Part shown: piece after piece, positions 42,440-50,784 of the stretch
How positions within the stretch are numbered: the first letter of the stretch is position 1
How the letters are laid out: every line of letters starts with the position of its first letter
Origin: Achromobacter animicus
GTDB taxonomy: Bacteria > Pseudomonadota > Gammaproteobacteria > Burkholderiales > Burkholderiaceae_B
Direction of reading: 5' to 3'
Length of the DNA stretch: 64,000 bases
NCBI RefSeq assembly: GCF_902859585.1
Contig: NZ_CADIJM010000001.1
Span: forward strand, 310,001 to 374,000
The notes under the pieces: model-generated
Seen by the model: only the letters and a program-made list of their open reading frames with translations
Told to the model about the DNA's origin: nothing
Database searches by the model: none
Program-made: the position numbers and the translations under genes

Positions 42440-42742
42440 ATGCCAGTCCTCATTCTTGCCAGCCTGATTGCCGTGTGCATCGGCTGCTTCTGCATCTATC
42501 GCGCATCGCCCAACCAGCAATGGGCAAGCGCCCCGTGGCCCGCCGCGCCCGCCCGCACGGCAGGCATCGCGCTGCTGGCGTTGGGCGGCTGGGGATGCTT
42601 GTACGGATTCACCGTGGTCACCGCGGTGTTCGTATTCTGTACGGCGCTGATGCTGTTCTTCTGCCTGATTCCGCATCTGGGCGTATTGCGTCGGATGTAC
42701 GGCAGAGGCGTGCCCGGGGGAGTACGCGATGACGCCCGCTAA
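42440..42742 (+). CDS. Small membrane protein, DUF3325-like
   Basis: This 100-residue protein has three predicted membrane segments: VLILASLIAVCIGCFCIYRA, GIALLALGGWGCLYGFTVV and VFVFCTALMLFFCLIPHLGVL. It resembles DUF3325-family proteins, which sit in iron-uptake operons with TonB receptors and PepSY proteins, as here. The start at 42440 follows GGGGTGACC. The stop overlaps the next gene by 14 bp. The biochemical role is not known. Confidence 0.72.
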   Translation: MPVLILASLIAVCIGCFCIYRASPNQQWASAPWPAAPARTAGIALLALGGWGCLYGFTVVTAVFVFCTALMLFFCLIPHLGVLRRMYGRGVPGGVRDDAR

Positions 42743-43019
42743 GCCCGCGCCCATCCGCCGTGACTGGGTCTCAAAGACCCTGGCCGGCACGTTGTTGGGA
42801 TTCGTGATCGCCCTGGGCGGCAGCGCGCTGCTGGCCGCCTTGACTTCCGCCGTACCGCTTGCGACGCGCTCGCAGCTTGCCATGTGGCTGGTGCCGCCCG
42901 TGTGGCTGGGCATCGCGTCCACCGTCTACTTCTTCGGCAGCGGTCTGCGCGCCTGGTGCTGGCTGGGCGGGATCTGCCTGGCGCTGTACGGCGGGCTGTA
43001 CGCGGCCGGCGCGTTATAA
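42729..43019 (+). CDS. Small membrane protein, DUF3649-like
   Basis: This 96-residue protein has three membrane segments: TLLGFVIALGGSALLAALTSA, LAMWLVPPVWLGIASTVYFFG and WCWLGGICLALYGGLYAAG. The MWLVPPVWL and SGLRAWCWLG features match DUF3649 proteins of iron-uptake operons. It overlaps the previous gene by 14 bp and is followed by the PepSY gene after 17 bp, whose strong ribosome site lies in the gap. Confidence 0.72.
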   Translation: MTPAKPAPIRRDWVSKTLAGTLLGFVIALGGSALLAALTSAVPLATRSQLAMWLVPPVWLGIASTVYFFGSGLRAWCWLGGICLALYGGLYAAGAL

Positions 43020-43036
43020 GCAGGAGGATCGCCATC

Positions 43037-44686
43037 ATGCGAGCCGACTACATCCGCATCTACAAATCCGTCCATACCTGGACGGGCATTCTGACCGGCA
43101 TGGCGCTGTTCATTGCGTTCTATGCGGGGGCGCTGACCCTCTTCAAGGAACCTATCGCGCGCTGGGCGTCGCCGCGGCCTGACGTGGCGATGGCGCCGCT
43201 TGACACCGCGCCCGACCTGATCGCCAAGACGCTGGCGGCGCGGCCCGACGTGGCCAAGGGCTTCACCATTCATCTGCAGCCCACCGAGAACGTGCCTGCG
43301 CGCATGGCATGGGAAGTGCGCGACCCGCAGGCCGACGACCATGACGAGTCATCCGTGCGGCATTATGTCGCCCGCCTGGACGCGGCCGGGGCCGTGCAGA
43401 TCGGCGAGGCCGAGCCCAGCGGGCTGGGCAATTTCATCGACGTGCTGCATCGCGTGGTCGGTTTGCCGGCGGACAGCGACCCCAACCGCTGGTTCATGGG
43501 CGTCGTCGCGTCGCTGTATGCGATTGCGCTGGTGTCCGGCGTCATCGTCCTGATTCCTTCGCTGGTCAAGGACTTCTTCGCGCTGCGGGTGGGCAAGAAC
43601 CGCAAACGCATGTGGCTGGACGCGCACAACGTGGTGGGCATCATCTCGCTGCCGTTCCATATCGTGATGGCGCTCAGCTCGGTCGTGTTCGCGTTTCACG
43701 ATGGCATCTACGACATTCAGGACCGGATGATGTACGGCGGCAAGCTGGAATCGGTGTTTCAGCGCGGTGGTGGCGCTACGCCCGACGCCGCGCCGCGCGA
43801 TCCGTCCGCCATGCTGACGCCGCAAGAGTTGCTGCAGCATGCGCGCAGGCTGTCGCCATCGTTCGAGCCCATTGCGCTGCAGTACACGCAGGTGACCGCG
43901 CCACGCGCCATCGTCCGCATCTGGGGCAAGGACCCGGCCGCGGTGTCGCCCCGCGCCCGCGGCGGCTTCGTGGCGATGGACCCGTACAGCGGCAAGGTGC
44001 TCAACACTGACTACCTGCCGGGTCGCCAGGATGCGGCCAACCTGTGGGTCAGCAGCTTCTTTGCATTGCACATGGCGTCCTTCGGCGGCGCGGCGGTGCA
44101 GTGGTTGTATTTCCTGCTGGGGCTGGCGGGCGCGTGGCTGTTCTACAGCGGCAACCTGCTCTGGATCGAGTCGCGGCGCAAGCGCGCGGACCGGCGAACC
44201 GGCGCGGTGCCGGTGCAGCGGCTCGACACGCGGTTGATGGCGTCCGCGACAGTGGGCGTGTGCCTGGGCAGCGTGTGCGGCATTTCGCTCATGATGTTCG
44301 CCGCCAAGGGTTTGCATGGGAATGTCGCCGACTTGGACATGTGGATCAAAGGGCTGTACTACGCGGCGTTCTTCGGGGCCATTGTCTGGTCGTTCTTGCG
44401 AGGCGGTGCCGCGGCGGCGGTGCATCTGCTATGGCTGGCGGCCGCGTTCACATTGGCAATTCCGTTGACTTCACTGTTGGGCGTGGTGGCGCCGTCAACC
44501 GGCTTGTGGGCGCACTCGTCGGCAGCAACGTTGGGCGTGGATGCGACCGCGCTGGCCATGGCGCTCGGGTTCGCATGGAAGGCGCGAGTCACGCAGCGAC
44601 GGCTGGCGCACGGCGAGGCAGATAGCGCGTGGGCGCTCCGGCGCTCGCGCCCCGAGGCGGACACCACAGCTGAAACGCACGCTTGA
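43037..44686 (+). CDS. PepSY-associated membrane protein
   Basis: This is a 549-residue PepSY-TM protein. Its first membrane segment is WTGILTGMALFIAFYAGAL after RADYIRIYKSVHTWTG, a typical start with a conserved His. More membrane segments lie around 160-180, 210-240, 340-370 and in the last 160 residues. A large periplasmic region lies between. Conserved His residues could bind heme, and relatives are thought to reduce ferric siderophores at the inner membrane. CAGGAGGATC precedes the ATG. Gene order with the TonB receptor fits a role after ferric-siderophore import. Confidence 0.88.
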   Translation: MRADYIRIYKSVHTWTGILTGMALFIAFYAGALTLFKEPIARWASPRPDVAMAPLDTAPDLIAKTLAARPDVAKGFTIHLQPTENVPARMAWEVRDPQADDHDESSVRHYVARLDAAGAVQIGEAEPSGLGNFIDVLHRVVGLPADSDPNRWFMGVVASLYAIALVSGVIVLIPSLVKDFFALRVGKNRKRMWLDAHNVVGIISLPFHIVMALSSVVFAFHDGIYDIQDRMMYGGKLESVFQRGGGATPDAAPRDPSAMLTPQELLQHARRLSPSFEPIALQYTQVTAPRAIVRIWGKDPAAVSPRARGGFVAMDPYSGKVLNTDYLPGRQDAANLWVSSFFALHMASFGGAAVQWLYFLLGLAGAWLFYSGNLLWIESRRKRADRRTGAVPVQRLDTRLMASATVGVCLGSVCGISLMMFAAKGLHGNVADLDMWIKGLYYAAFFGAIVWSFLRGGAAAAVHLLWLAAAFTLAIPLTSLLGVVAPSTGLWAHSSAATLGVDATALAMALGFAWKARVTQRRLAHGEADSAWALRRSRPEADTTAETHA

Positions 44687-44709
44687 GCGCCGGGCCGCCG
44701 GCCCGGCGC
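44687..44709 (+). terminator. Hairpin after the PepSY gene
   Basis: GCGCCGGGCC and GGCCCGGCGC form a perfect 10-bp stem with a 3-nt loop that begins right at the PepSY stop codon. A U-tract is not adjacent, only an A-rich stretch from 44721, so it is a strong hairpin but not a textbook terminator. Confidence 0.5.
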
Positions 44710-44979
44710 CTCATACAAGCAAAAAACCGCGCGCTATTGCAGATTTTTAGTCTCTGTGCCCGGCGATCCAATCCTCGTTAAAACATGAATACCAGACAGA
44801 TCTGATTCAGTCAGAGTATTTGTGCTCAATGTTTATTCGGAAGGGTTTTCTAGCATTGCCCCCTAATGCAAACGTCCTGCGTCGAGCGCGACCAATTGAA
44901 ATTGGCTGCGCCGCTCCCGGTCCACTCGCTGGGCGTGATGACGACGCGGATTTATCAGCCAATCCAAGCAGGGGGGAAC

Positions 44980-47900
44980 ATGCGTTGCAGGTGCGATTCT
45001 GTGGAAAGCGGCGTGCATGCGGTTTCAAAGGCAACCGGTCACGCAAAAATAAAGAAATCCATATTCGTTGATCGCGGGAACGCCGGTCCAGGTGCTTTCA
45101 GACACCGCCGTGCAACGTGTTTCATCGCGAGCGTGGCGTTGCTGGCGCCGGTTTCGGCGCTGGCGGACATTATCGGTGAAAGCGGTGTCGCCGGCTTGGG
45201 TGGCACATCCGGCATGCGCGGCGGCGATGGCGGCGCCGGGCACACCGCTGTCGTTATCACGGACACCACGCCGTTCGAGAACGCGGAACGTCTGATCGGC
45301 GGCGCGGGGGGCGGTGGCGGCGGTGGCGGCGGGGGCGGGGGCCAGGTAAGCGGCAGCGGCGGAGCCGGCGGCAATGGCGGCCAGGGCGGACACGGTGTCG
45401 AGCTGTCCGCGGACGGCGCGGTGTTGACCAACCGGGATCTGATGCAAGGGGGCGCCGGTGGCGGCGGCGGGGGCGGCGGCGGCAGCGCGTTCAACATGGG
45501 GTCGGCCGCCGGGGGGCGAGGTGGCGATGGCGTGGGCGGCGCGGGCGGCGGCGGCGGCGGTGGCGGCGATATTCCCTTGAATGGAGTGCCTATGCTGCCA
45601 GGCGACGGCGGCAACGGCGGTCAGCCAGGGCTGGATGGCACCGTGGGCACCGCTTTTTATGGCGCCGGCGGCGGCGGTGCGGGCGGCAGCCTCAATCCGT
45701 TTGGCTGCGAAAGCGGCAACGGCGCCGATAGTGGTTGCGGTGGCGCGGCCGGGGCCGGCGGCGGGTTGGCCTACGGCGCGGGTGGCGGGCAGCCTGGCGC
45801 CTCCAACAACCTGAATGGCACGAACGGCGCGAACATCGTTTCTTCCCGGACCGGCGCCGGAGGCGGAGGTGGCGGCGCGCCCGGTGGCCTGGGGGGCAGA
45901 GGCGGCGGCGCCGAAGGCGGGCCTACGGGGTCAAGCGCTGGCGGCACGTCGTTGGGCGGCTATGGCATACACGTCGTGGGCGCCAACACTGTGATCACGA
46001 ACGCCGGCCGCATTGTCCCGGGCACGGGGTCGGAGCAATCGGTGGCGATCCTGTACGCCGACACGGCCCACAATTCAGTGCTGAGGTTGCAGGCCGGCAG
46101 CGATATCCAGGGCACCGTGGATGCCACCCGATCCACCAACAACACGCTGGTGCTTGACGGCACGGCAGGCGTCGACCCGACGACCGGCGCTTCAATGGCT
46201 TTCGACGTTTCGAAGTTGGGCGCTGCGGGGGGCGTTGGCGCCAACAAGGACGTGTACCAGGGCTTCTCCGCTTTCGAGAAAGCCTCCGAAGGCACCTGGC
46301 AATTGGTCCATGCGCCCACGCAGGCACGCACCGCGTGGCGCATCACGGGCGGCACATTGGCCATCACCAGCGGCGACAGTCTTGGCAGCACGCTCGATGC
46401 CGTGACGCTGGACGGCGGAACGCTGCAGCTCCAGGACAACGCGGCCCTCCACCATGATGTGGTCGTTGACAGCACGGGCGCGATCAGCGTCGACGACGGA
46501 CAGCAGTCAGTGCTGCACGGCGTGCTGACCGGAGACGGCAGCGACTTTGCCAAGACGGGCGGGGGCACCCTGGCCATCGCAGCCGACGGCAACTTCCACG
46601 GCGTCACGCATATTGACGACGGCACGCTGCAACTCGGCGCGGGCGGCACAAGCGGCGCCATCGGAAGCGGCGCCTTCATCAACCACGGCACGCTGGCGTT
46701 CAACCGCGCGGATGACTTCGTGTTCGGCAATGCGATCGCCGGCACAGGGAACGTGGTGAAAGCGGGCCCGGGCCTGACGACGCTGACGGGGCCGCTGACT
46801 TACACCGGCTTGACACTGCTGAACCAGGGAGAACTGGCCATTGACGGTACGACGCTGGGCTCGATGTCAAGCGCGGCGGGCGTCATGGCAAAGCTCCCGC
46901 CGCAACACACGCTGACCTTGCGCAATGCAGAGTTGAACGGCTGGATGCATGTGCCGGACACATTGAACGTGGATGCCTCCAGCCGCTGGAACATTTTCAC
47001 CGGGCCGGACAATCCCGCATACAACCCCGTATACGCGACCACCAGTCACGGGACCATAATTAGCTTCGCTGGCGAGATCAACCTTGCCGGCCGCATCAAC
47101 TTCATGCCGCCCGGCACGGCCAATGGCCTATCCGGCGGCAGCGTGCTGGTCGCCGACAACCTGAACGGCCAGGACGGTATCGTCCAACTGCATGTGCAGT
47201 CGACGGAAACCGGATTCACCGATCTCATTCGGCTCAACGGCGGCGCCGTCGGAACGACACATCTGGTTCTGCAAATGGATGAATCCTCCGTTGGGGACGC
47301 GCTTACCGGCGACGGCGTGATGGTTGTCCAGGCAAATGGCCTGACCGACAACGCGTTCGTGCAACGGGAGGAAACGCCAGGGGCAAACCGCAGAGGGGCT
47401 TTTCTCTACCGGTTGCAACACGGATCAAATGTTGTCAATGGCGTACAGGCTGCTCCGCATAATTGGTATGTGCGCAGCGAAGCGCGGCCCGAGGTTTCCC
47501 TGTATTCCCAACTGGGCAATCAGGCCGCGCGCCACGGAGAACTGACCGTCGGCACGCTGAATGACCGGATGGGGGCCACGGAAAGCCTGGCCCGCAAGGT
47601 TTACCCCATCGTGTGGGCACGCAGCCTGGCGGACTTGGGGCGTAATCACGGCAGCAGCGCCGGACTGGCCGCGCAAGACGTCGCGACGCGCTCCAGGCTG
47701 GCGGGCGTCCAGCTTGGAACCGACGTCTATGTAAACTTTCAAGGCTTGTCGCGGCGCAGTGCGGGGGTCTTTGCGTCAGCCAGCACCATGAAGACCGACG
47801 TGGACCATTATCTGGAAGTCAGCAAAGAAACCGTCGACGCGGGGCGCAGCGAGCAGACGGCGTATAGCTTGGGCGGCTACTTCACGCTGCTGGATGGAAA

Positions 47901-48465
47901 GGGCAGCTATCTGGATCTGGTCACGCAGGTCAGCCGCTACGACGTCAAGGCCAATTCGGCTGCGGGCGCAGGTCAGTTGACGACCACGGGGTGGGGCGGC
48001 TTGATCTCCGCGGAGGCCGGGAAATCATTCACCGTCGGCGACGACGCCAGCAACCTCCGGCTTGAGCCCCAGGCGCAGGTGATCTATCAGCGGATCAAGT
48101 TCTCGGGCAGCCAAGACGACGCAAGCGCGGTGGAGTTTCCCGGCGTGAACAGCTTGACGGGCCGACTGGGCCTGCGCCTGTCCAAGACATGGGATGCCGA
48201 TTCCGCCAAGGCCAGTACGGCTTGGGCGACGGTCAACCTCCTGACCACCGCAGGCCACTCGTCAAGCCGCTATGCGACGGCCACGCAGGGCGACATCACC
48301 TTCAAAAACAAACTTGCGGGTCCGCGAGCGGGTCTGACGCTGGGATACGACAGCCTGCTGGGCGGAAATACCTTCCTGAATGTTCAAGCCGGCACGGAGC
48401 AAGGTATCGGTAGCCGCAAGTCCAGCAACTACAACCTCAACGCCGGGATCAAAATCATTTTCTAA
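44980..48465 (+). CDS. Glycine-rich autotransporter
   Basis: This 1161-residue type V autotransporter has a long N-terminal extension with a hydrophobic core at FIASVALLAPVSALAD, 45-60 residues in, which suggests an extended signal peptide. Residues about 75-360 are a Gly-rich passenger with repeated GGxGG blocks. A beta-helical passenger follows, including a PATR-like repeat (TGGGTLAIAADG, GTLQLGAGG). The last about 280 residues are the beta-barrel, ending LNAGIKIIF with a C-terminal Phe. The start at 44980 has GGGGGGAAC upstream; ATGs at 44866 and 44938 are possible. One Cys pair lies in the Gly-rich region (CESGNGADSGC), unusual for a passenger. The adhesive or other target is unknown. Confidence 0.9.
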   Translation: MRCRCDSVESGVHAVSKATGHAKIKKSIFVDRGNAGPGAFRHRRATCFIASVALLAPVSALADIIGESGVAGLGGTSGMRGGDGGAGHTAVVITDTTPFENAERLIGGAGGGGGGGGGGGGQVSGSGGAGGNGGQGGHGVELSADGAVLTNRDLMQGGAGGGGGGGGGSAFNMGSAAGGRGGDGVGGAGGGGGGGGDIPLNGVPMLPGDGGNGGQPGLDGTVGTAFYGAGGGGAGGSLNPFGCESGNGADSGCGGAAGAGGGLAYGAGGGQPGASNNLNGTNGANIVSSRTGAGGGGGGAPGGLGGRGGGAEGGPTGSSAGGTSLGGYGIHVVGANTVITNAGRIVPGTGSEQSVAILYADTAHNSVLRLQAGSDIQGTVDATRSTNNTLVLDGTAGVDPTTGASMAFDVSKLGAAGGVGANKDVYQGFSAFEKASEGTWQLVHAPTQARTAWRITGGTLAITSGDSLGSTLDAVTLDGGTLQLQDNAALHHDVVVDSTGAISVDDGQQSVLHGVLTGDGSDFAKTGGGTLAIAADGNFHGVTHIDDGTLQLGAGGTSGAIGSGAFINHGTLAFNRADDFVFGNAIAGTGNVVKAGPGLTTLTGPLTYTGLTLLNQGELAIDGTTLGSMSSAAGVMAKLPPQHTLTLRNAELNGWMHVPDTLNVDASSRWNIFTGPDNPAYNPVYATTSHGTIISFAGEINLAGRINFMPPGTANGLSGGSVLVADNLNGQDGIVQLHVQSTETGFTDLIRLNGGAVGTTHLVLQMDESSVGDALTGDGVMVVQANGLTDNAFVQREETPGANRRGAFLYRLQHGSNVVNGVQAAPHNWYVRSEARPEVSLYSQLGNQAARHGELTVGTLNDRMGATESLARKVYPIVWARSLADLGRNHGSSAGLAAQDVATRSRLAGVQLGTDVYVNFQGLSRRSAGVFASASTMKTDVDHYLEVSKETVDAGRSEQTAYSLGGYFTLLDGKGSYLDLVTQVSRYDVKANSAAGAGQLTTTGWGGLISAEAGKSFTVGDDASNLRLEPQAQVIYQRIKFSGSQDDASAVEFPGVNSLTGRLGLRLSKTWDADSAKASTAWATVNLLTTAGHSSSRYATATQGDITFKNKLAGPRAGLTLGYDSLLGGNTFLNVQAGTEQGIGSRKSSNYNLNAGIKIIF

Positions 48466-48491
48466 CGATGGCGGAGCATCGCGCGCGCTAA

Positions 48492-49058
48492 TTACTTGAC
48501 GACGTAATTCTTCGCCTCGGCCTCGCCCGCCCACTTGCGCAGCGCGCTGATGAACTCCGGGCACACATTGCCATCGACGCTGGTGTCGGTGATGACGCTG
48601 TCCTGCATGCGCATCAGCACCTTGCACTCATACACACGCGTGCGGTTGGCGTAGTGGCCGGTGCTGCTGTTCTGGAACACCGGCGTGGCCGCCGTGGTGT
48701 TGGTAGCGGGGATCATGCCCACGACCTGCTGGCTGGTGCTGTCCACCACCCATTCGGTGTAGGGGGCGGACTGGTAGTCCGACCATTCCAGCTCCATCGT
48801 GTTGCCCACCGGCCGGATTTTGGAGGGCTCGCCCAGCGCCGCAATGGCGTCGTCGATGGAGCGGCCTTCCATGTTCTTGGCCACGTTCACGCTAGGCGAA
48901 AACGACAGGCCCGATTTGAACACTTGGCTCAACGACGGCATCGTGGAACTGCCGCCGGTGGGCATCGGCGCGCAGCCGGCCAGGCCCAGCGTGAGGAGCA
49001 GGCCGGTCAACAGATGGAAGGAACTGCGGTGTCGGTTGGAATGCGGTGTCGGCTTCAT
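48492..49058 (-). CDS. Lipoprotein of unknown function
   Basis: This 188-residue lipoprotein has the lipobox LAGC after a short signal peptide beginning MKPTPHSNRHRSS. It contains a region GRSIDDAIAALGEPSKIRPVGNTMELEWSDY, which resembles SmpA/OmlA-type folds that read a protein's length and charge. Two further Cys residues (in YECKVLM and NVCPEF) may form a disulfide. It probably faces the periplasm. It converges on the autotransporter gene, 27 bp away. Role unknown. Confidence 0.78.
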   Translation of the reverse strand: MKPTPHSNRHRSSFHLLTGLLLTLGLAGCAPMPTGGSSTMPSLSQVFKSGLSFSPSVNVAKNMEGRSIDDAIAALGEPSKIRPVGNTMELEWSDYQSAPYTEWVVDSTSQQVVGMIPATNTTAATPVFQNSSTGHYANRTRVYECKVLMRMQDSVITDTSVDGNVCPEFISALRKWAGEAEAKNYVVK

Positions 49059-49362
49059 GGTGTGTGGTCCAGGCTTGCGGGGTGGCAGGTCCCTCGGTAG
49101 GCGAGGACACGGCGCCGATTGTTTCTGTTCGTGACGGGGCCATTGATCGCTGGCGCCCGCGACGGCAATTCGCGCGGCCGAGACAAGGATGGCCCGCGCT
49201 GGAAAGTGCGACATTTTTACCGAAAAAGGGGGCCGGAGTTCGCAATCCGAAGTGTGAAATTTGTTACCTAATATGCCGGTTAAGCAACGCCATAGAGGGA
49301 CGGACCCCGGGGACGCTGCGCTAAGATCGTCCCCGCCCAATCCACTGGATTTCACGACGATC
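49059..49362. other. 304-bp intergenic region, two promoters expected
   Basis: This gap separates the leftward lipoprotein gene from the rightward DUF4189 gene. It includes a TAATAT hexamer (49269-49274) without a clear -35, and TAAGAT (49322-49327), 36 bp before the DUF4189 start. No RNA gene or small coding frame with a ribosome site was recognised. Confidence 0.4.
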
Positions 49363-50196
49363 ATGCCCGCTCGCTTTCAATTCCTGATCCGCGCCGCGTT
49401 CGCGGCCCTGGCCCTGGTGGCGGGGCTGGCATCGCCCACGGCGCACGCCGCCGAAAAGCTCTACGGCGGCATCGCCACGGACGGCAAGCATTCCCGGATT
49501 TTCTGGGTGCTGCCCGAGACCGACGGCAAGGCGGCCGAAGCCGCCGCGCTGGCCGAATGCCGCAAGGCCGGCGGCAAGGAATGCAAGGTCTTGAGCTGGT
49601 TCTCCGACAGCTGCATGGTGTACGCGCGCAACTCCGTCCAGGATCTGTTCCCGGGCAACAGCGTGTCGCCCGAGATGGCCGCCAAGAAGGCGATCCGGCG
49701 CTGCACCGCCGGCAGTCCCGACGGCAAATGCCGCCTGACCACCATGCCGCTGTGCGTGGGCCCGGGTTACAGCGCCGCCGACATGCAGGCGCCCGTGAAG
49801 GCCACGCCCGCCGATCTGGAGCGGCTGTCGGCCAAGCTGAACCAGCGCGAATACTGGGGCGCCATCGCCGAAAACGAAGAAGGCGGCCTTCTCTATGCCG
49901 ACGGCTATCCCAACGAAAACGATGCGCTGTCCAAGCTGCTGGATTGGGAAGACTGCAAGGGCTGCCGGAAGGTGCTGACGTACACCGACAGCTGCGTCGG
50001 TCTCGCGTGGCCCAAGGGAGCCAAGGGGCGCGGCACCAACTTCACCGTCCTCAACCCTGATCCGAAGACGGCCCGCGATGAGTCGCGTGCCGCTTGCAGC
50101 GCCAAGACCGGCAGCCCGGCCTGCGTGGCGATGGTGCGTTGCTCGGGCCGCCCGTATATCGACGGCTATGCCGGCGAGGGCGAAAAGCCGAACTGA
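49363..50196 (+). CDS. Exported DUF4189-family protein, two repeats
   Basis: This 277-residue protein has a signal peptide (MPARFQFLIRAAFAALALVAGLASPTAHA). Two DUF4189-like units follow. The first is YGGIATDGKHSRIFWVLPET with the conserved ALAECRKAGGKECKVLSWF. The second is YWGAIAENEEGGLLYADGY with KLLDWEDCKGCRKVLTY. Each unit carries a CxxC-like or paired Cys arrangement consistent with disulfides, so it should be periplasmic or secreted. Its function is unknown; some DUF4189 proteins occur near toxin or secretion genes. A strong terminator follows at 50222. Confidence 0.82.
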   Translation: MPARFQFLIRAAFAALALVAGLASPTAHAAEKLYGGIATDGKHSRIFWVLPETDGKAAEAAALAECRKAGGKECKVLSWFSDSCMVYARNSVQDLFPGNSVSPEMAAKKAIRRCTAGSPDGKCRLTTMPLCVGPGYSAADMQAPVKATPADLERLSAKLNQREYWGAIAENEEGGLLYADGYPNENDALSKLLDWEDCKGCRKVLTYTDSCVGLAWPKGAKGRGTNFTVLNPDPKTARDESRAACSAKTGSPACVAMVRCSGRPYIDGYAGEGEKPN

Positions 50197-50221
50197 TGTT
50201 GGCGCAGCACAATGCCGCATT

Positions 50222-50255
50222 CAAAACAAACGGGCCTGCGGGCCCGTTTGTTTTG
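50222..50255 (+). terminator. Strong Rho-independent terminator
   Basis: A perfect 15-bp stem (50222-50236 with 50241-50255) and a 4-nt loop follow the DUF4189 stop by 25 bp. The 3' arm ends in TTTGTTTTG, supplying the U-rich tail. It should terminate rightward transcription and is strong in both directions. Confidence 0.85.
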
Positions 50256-50367
50256 TTGAAGGCGCCGCGCGGCGGGGACCGCCAAAGCGCGCAAGCTATC
50301 GGCGCATATATGCAAATAAGCCCGCGTCTTTAAGGCTTCTGGCAATGTCCAAGCAATTACAACCTCT

Positions 50368-50397
50368 TTGTCTGGTTGTACTTGCGCGGCCTAGAAT
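50368..50397 (+). promoter_or_regulatory. Candidate promoter of the VOC/CysB-like pair
   Basis: TTGTCT (50368-50373) and TAGAAT (50392-50397) are 18 bp apart, with the -10 matching five of six consensus bases. Transcription would begin near 50404, about 23 nt before the VOC-protein ATG. Confidence 0.5.
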
Positions 50398-50426
50398 CAG
50401 CCCTGTTCCATAGCAGGCGGCAGGGC

Positions 50427-50774
50427 ATGTCATCGCGACTTTCGATCGAATCGGTACAGCTTCCATTCCTGTCGCAACGGCATCAGGCCGTCCGCGATTT
50501 CTACCATCGGATCATCGGTTTGGAAGAGATGCCGGGCGACGGCGACCGCCTGCGATTCGCCTTGGGCGACGCCACGTTGTCGCTGTCGCCGGTGGACGAA
50601 GTGAGCCGCGCGGTCAAACCCGACTACCTGGGCATCAAGCCCAGCGCCTACGACGACATCCTGTCGCGCCTGCGCCTGGCGGGTCATCATCCCGTGTGCT
50701 CGCTGCCGGATGCGCTGCCGCGTGTCATGTACGTGAAGGATCCGTCCGGCAATCAGCTGGCCATCCTGGACTGA
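50427..50774 (+). CDS. VOC-family (glyoxalase-fold) protein
   Basis: This 115-residue single-module glyoxalase/bleomycin-resistance-fold protein has VQLPFLSQRHQAVRDFYHRIIGLEEMPGDGDRLRF at the N-terminus and YVKDPSGNQLAILD at the C-terminus. The His/Glu metal pattern is incomplete: the final Glu is Asp or Leu here, so metal binding is uncertain. It is followed after 10 bp by a CysB-like regulator and is probably cotranscribed with it. Substrate unknown. Confidence 0.85.
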   Translation: MSSRLSIESVQLPFLSQRHQAVRDFYHRIIGLEEMPGDGDRLRFALGDATLSLSPVDEVSRAVKPDYLGIKPSAYDDILSRLRLAGHHPVCSLPDALPRVMYVKDPSGNQLAILD

Positions 50775-50784
50775 GGCGCGCACG

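Noticed and set aside
45300-45960. GGC-rich tandem pattern suggesting a repeat array or CRISPR
   Set aside because: Units are irregular Gly codons in a coding frame; there are no constant repeats with unique spacers.
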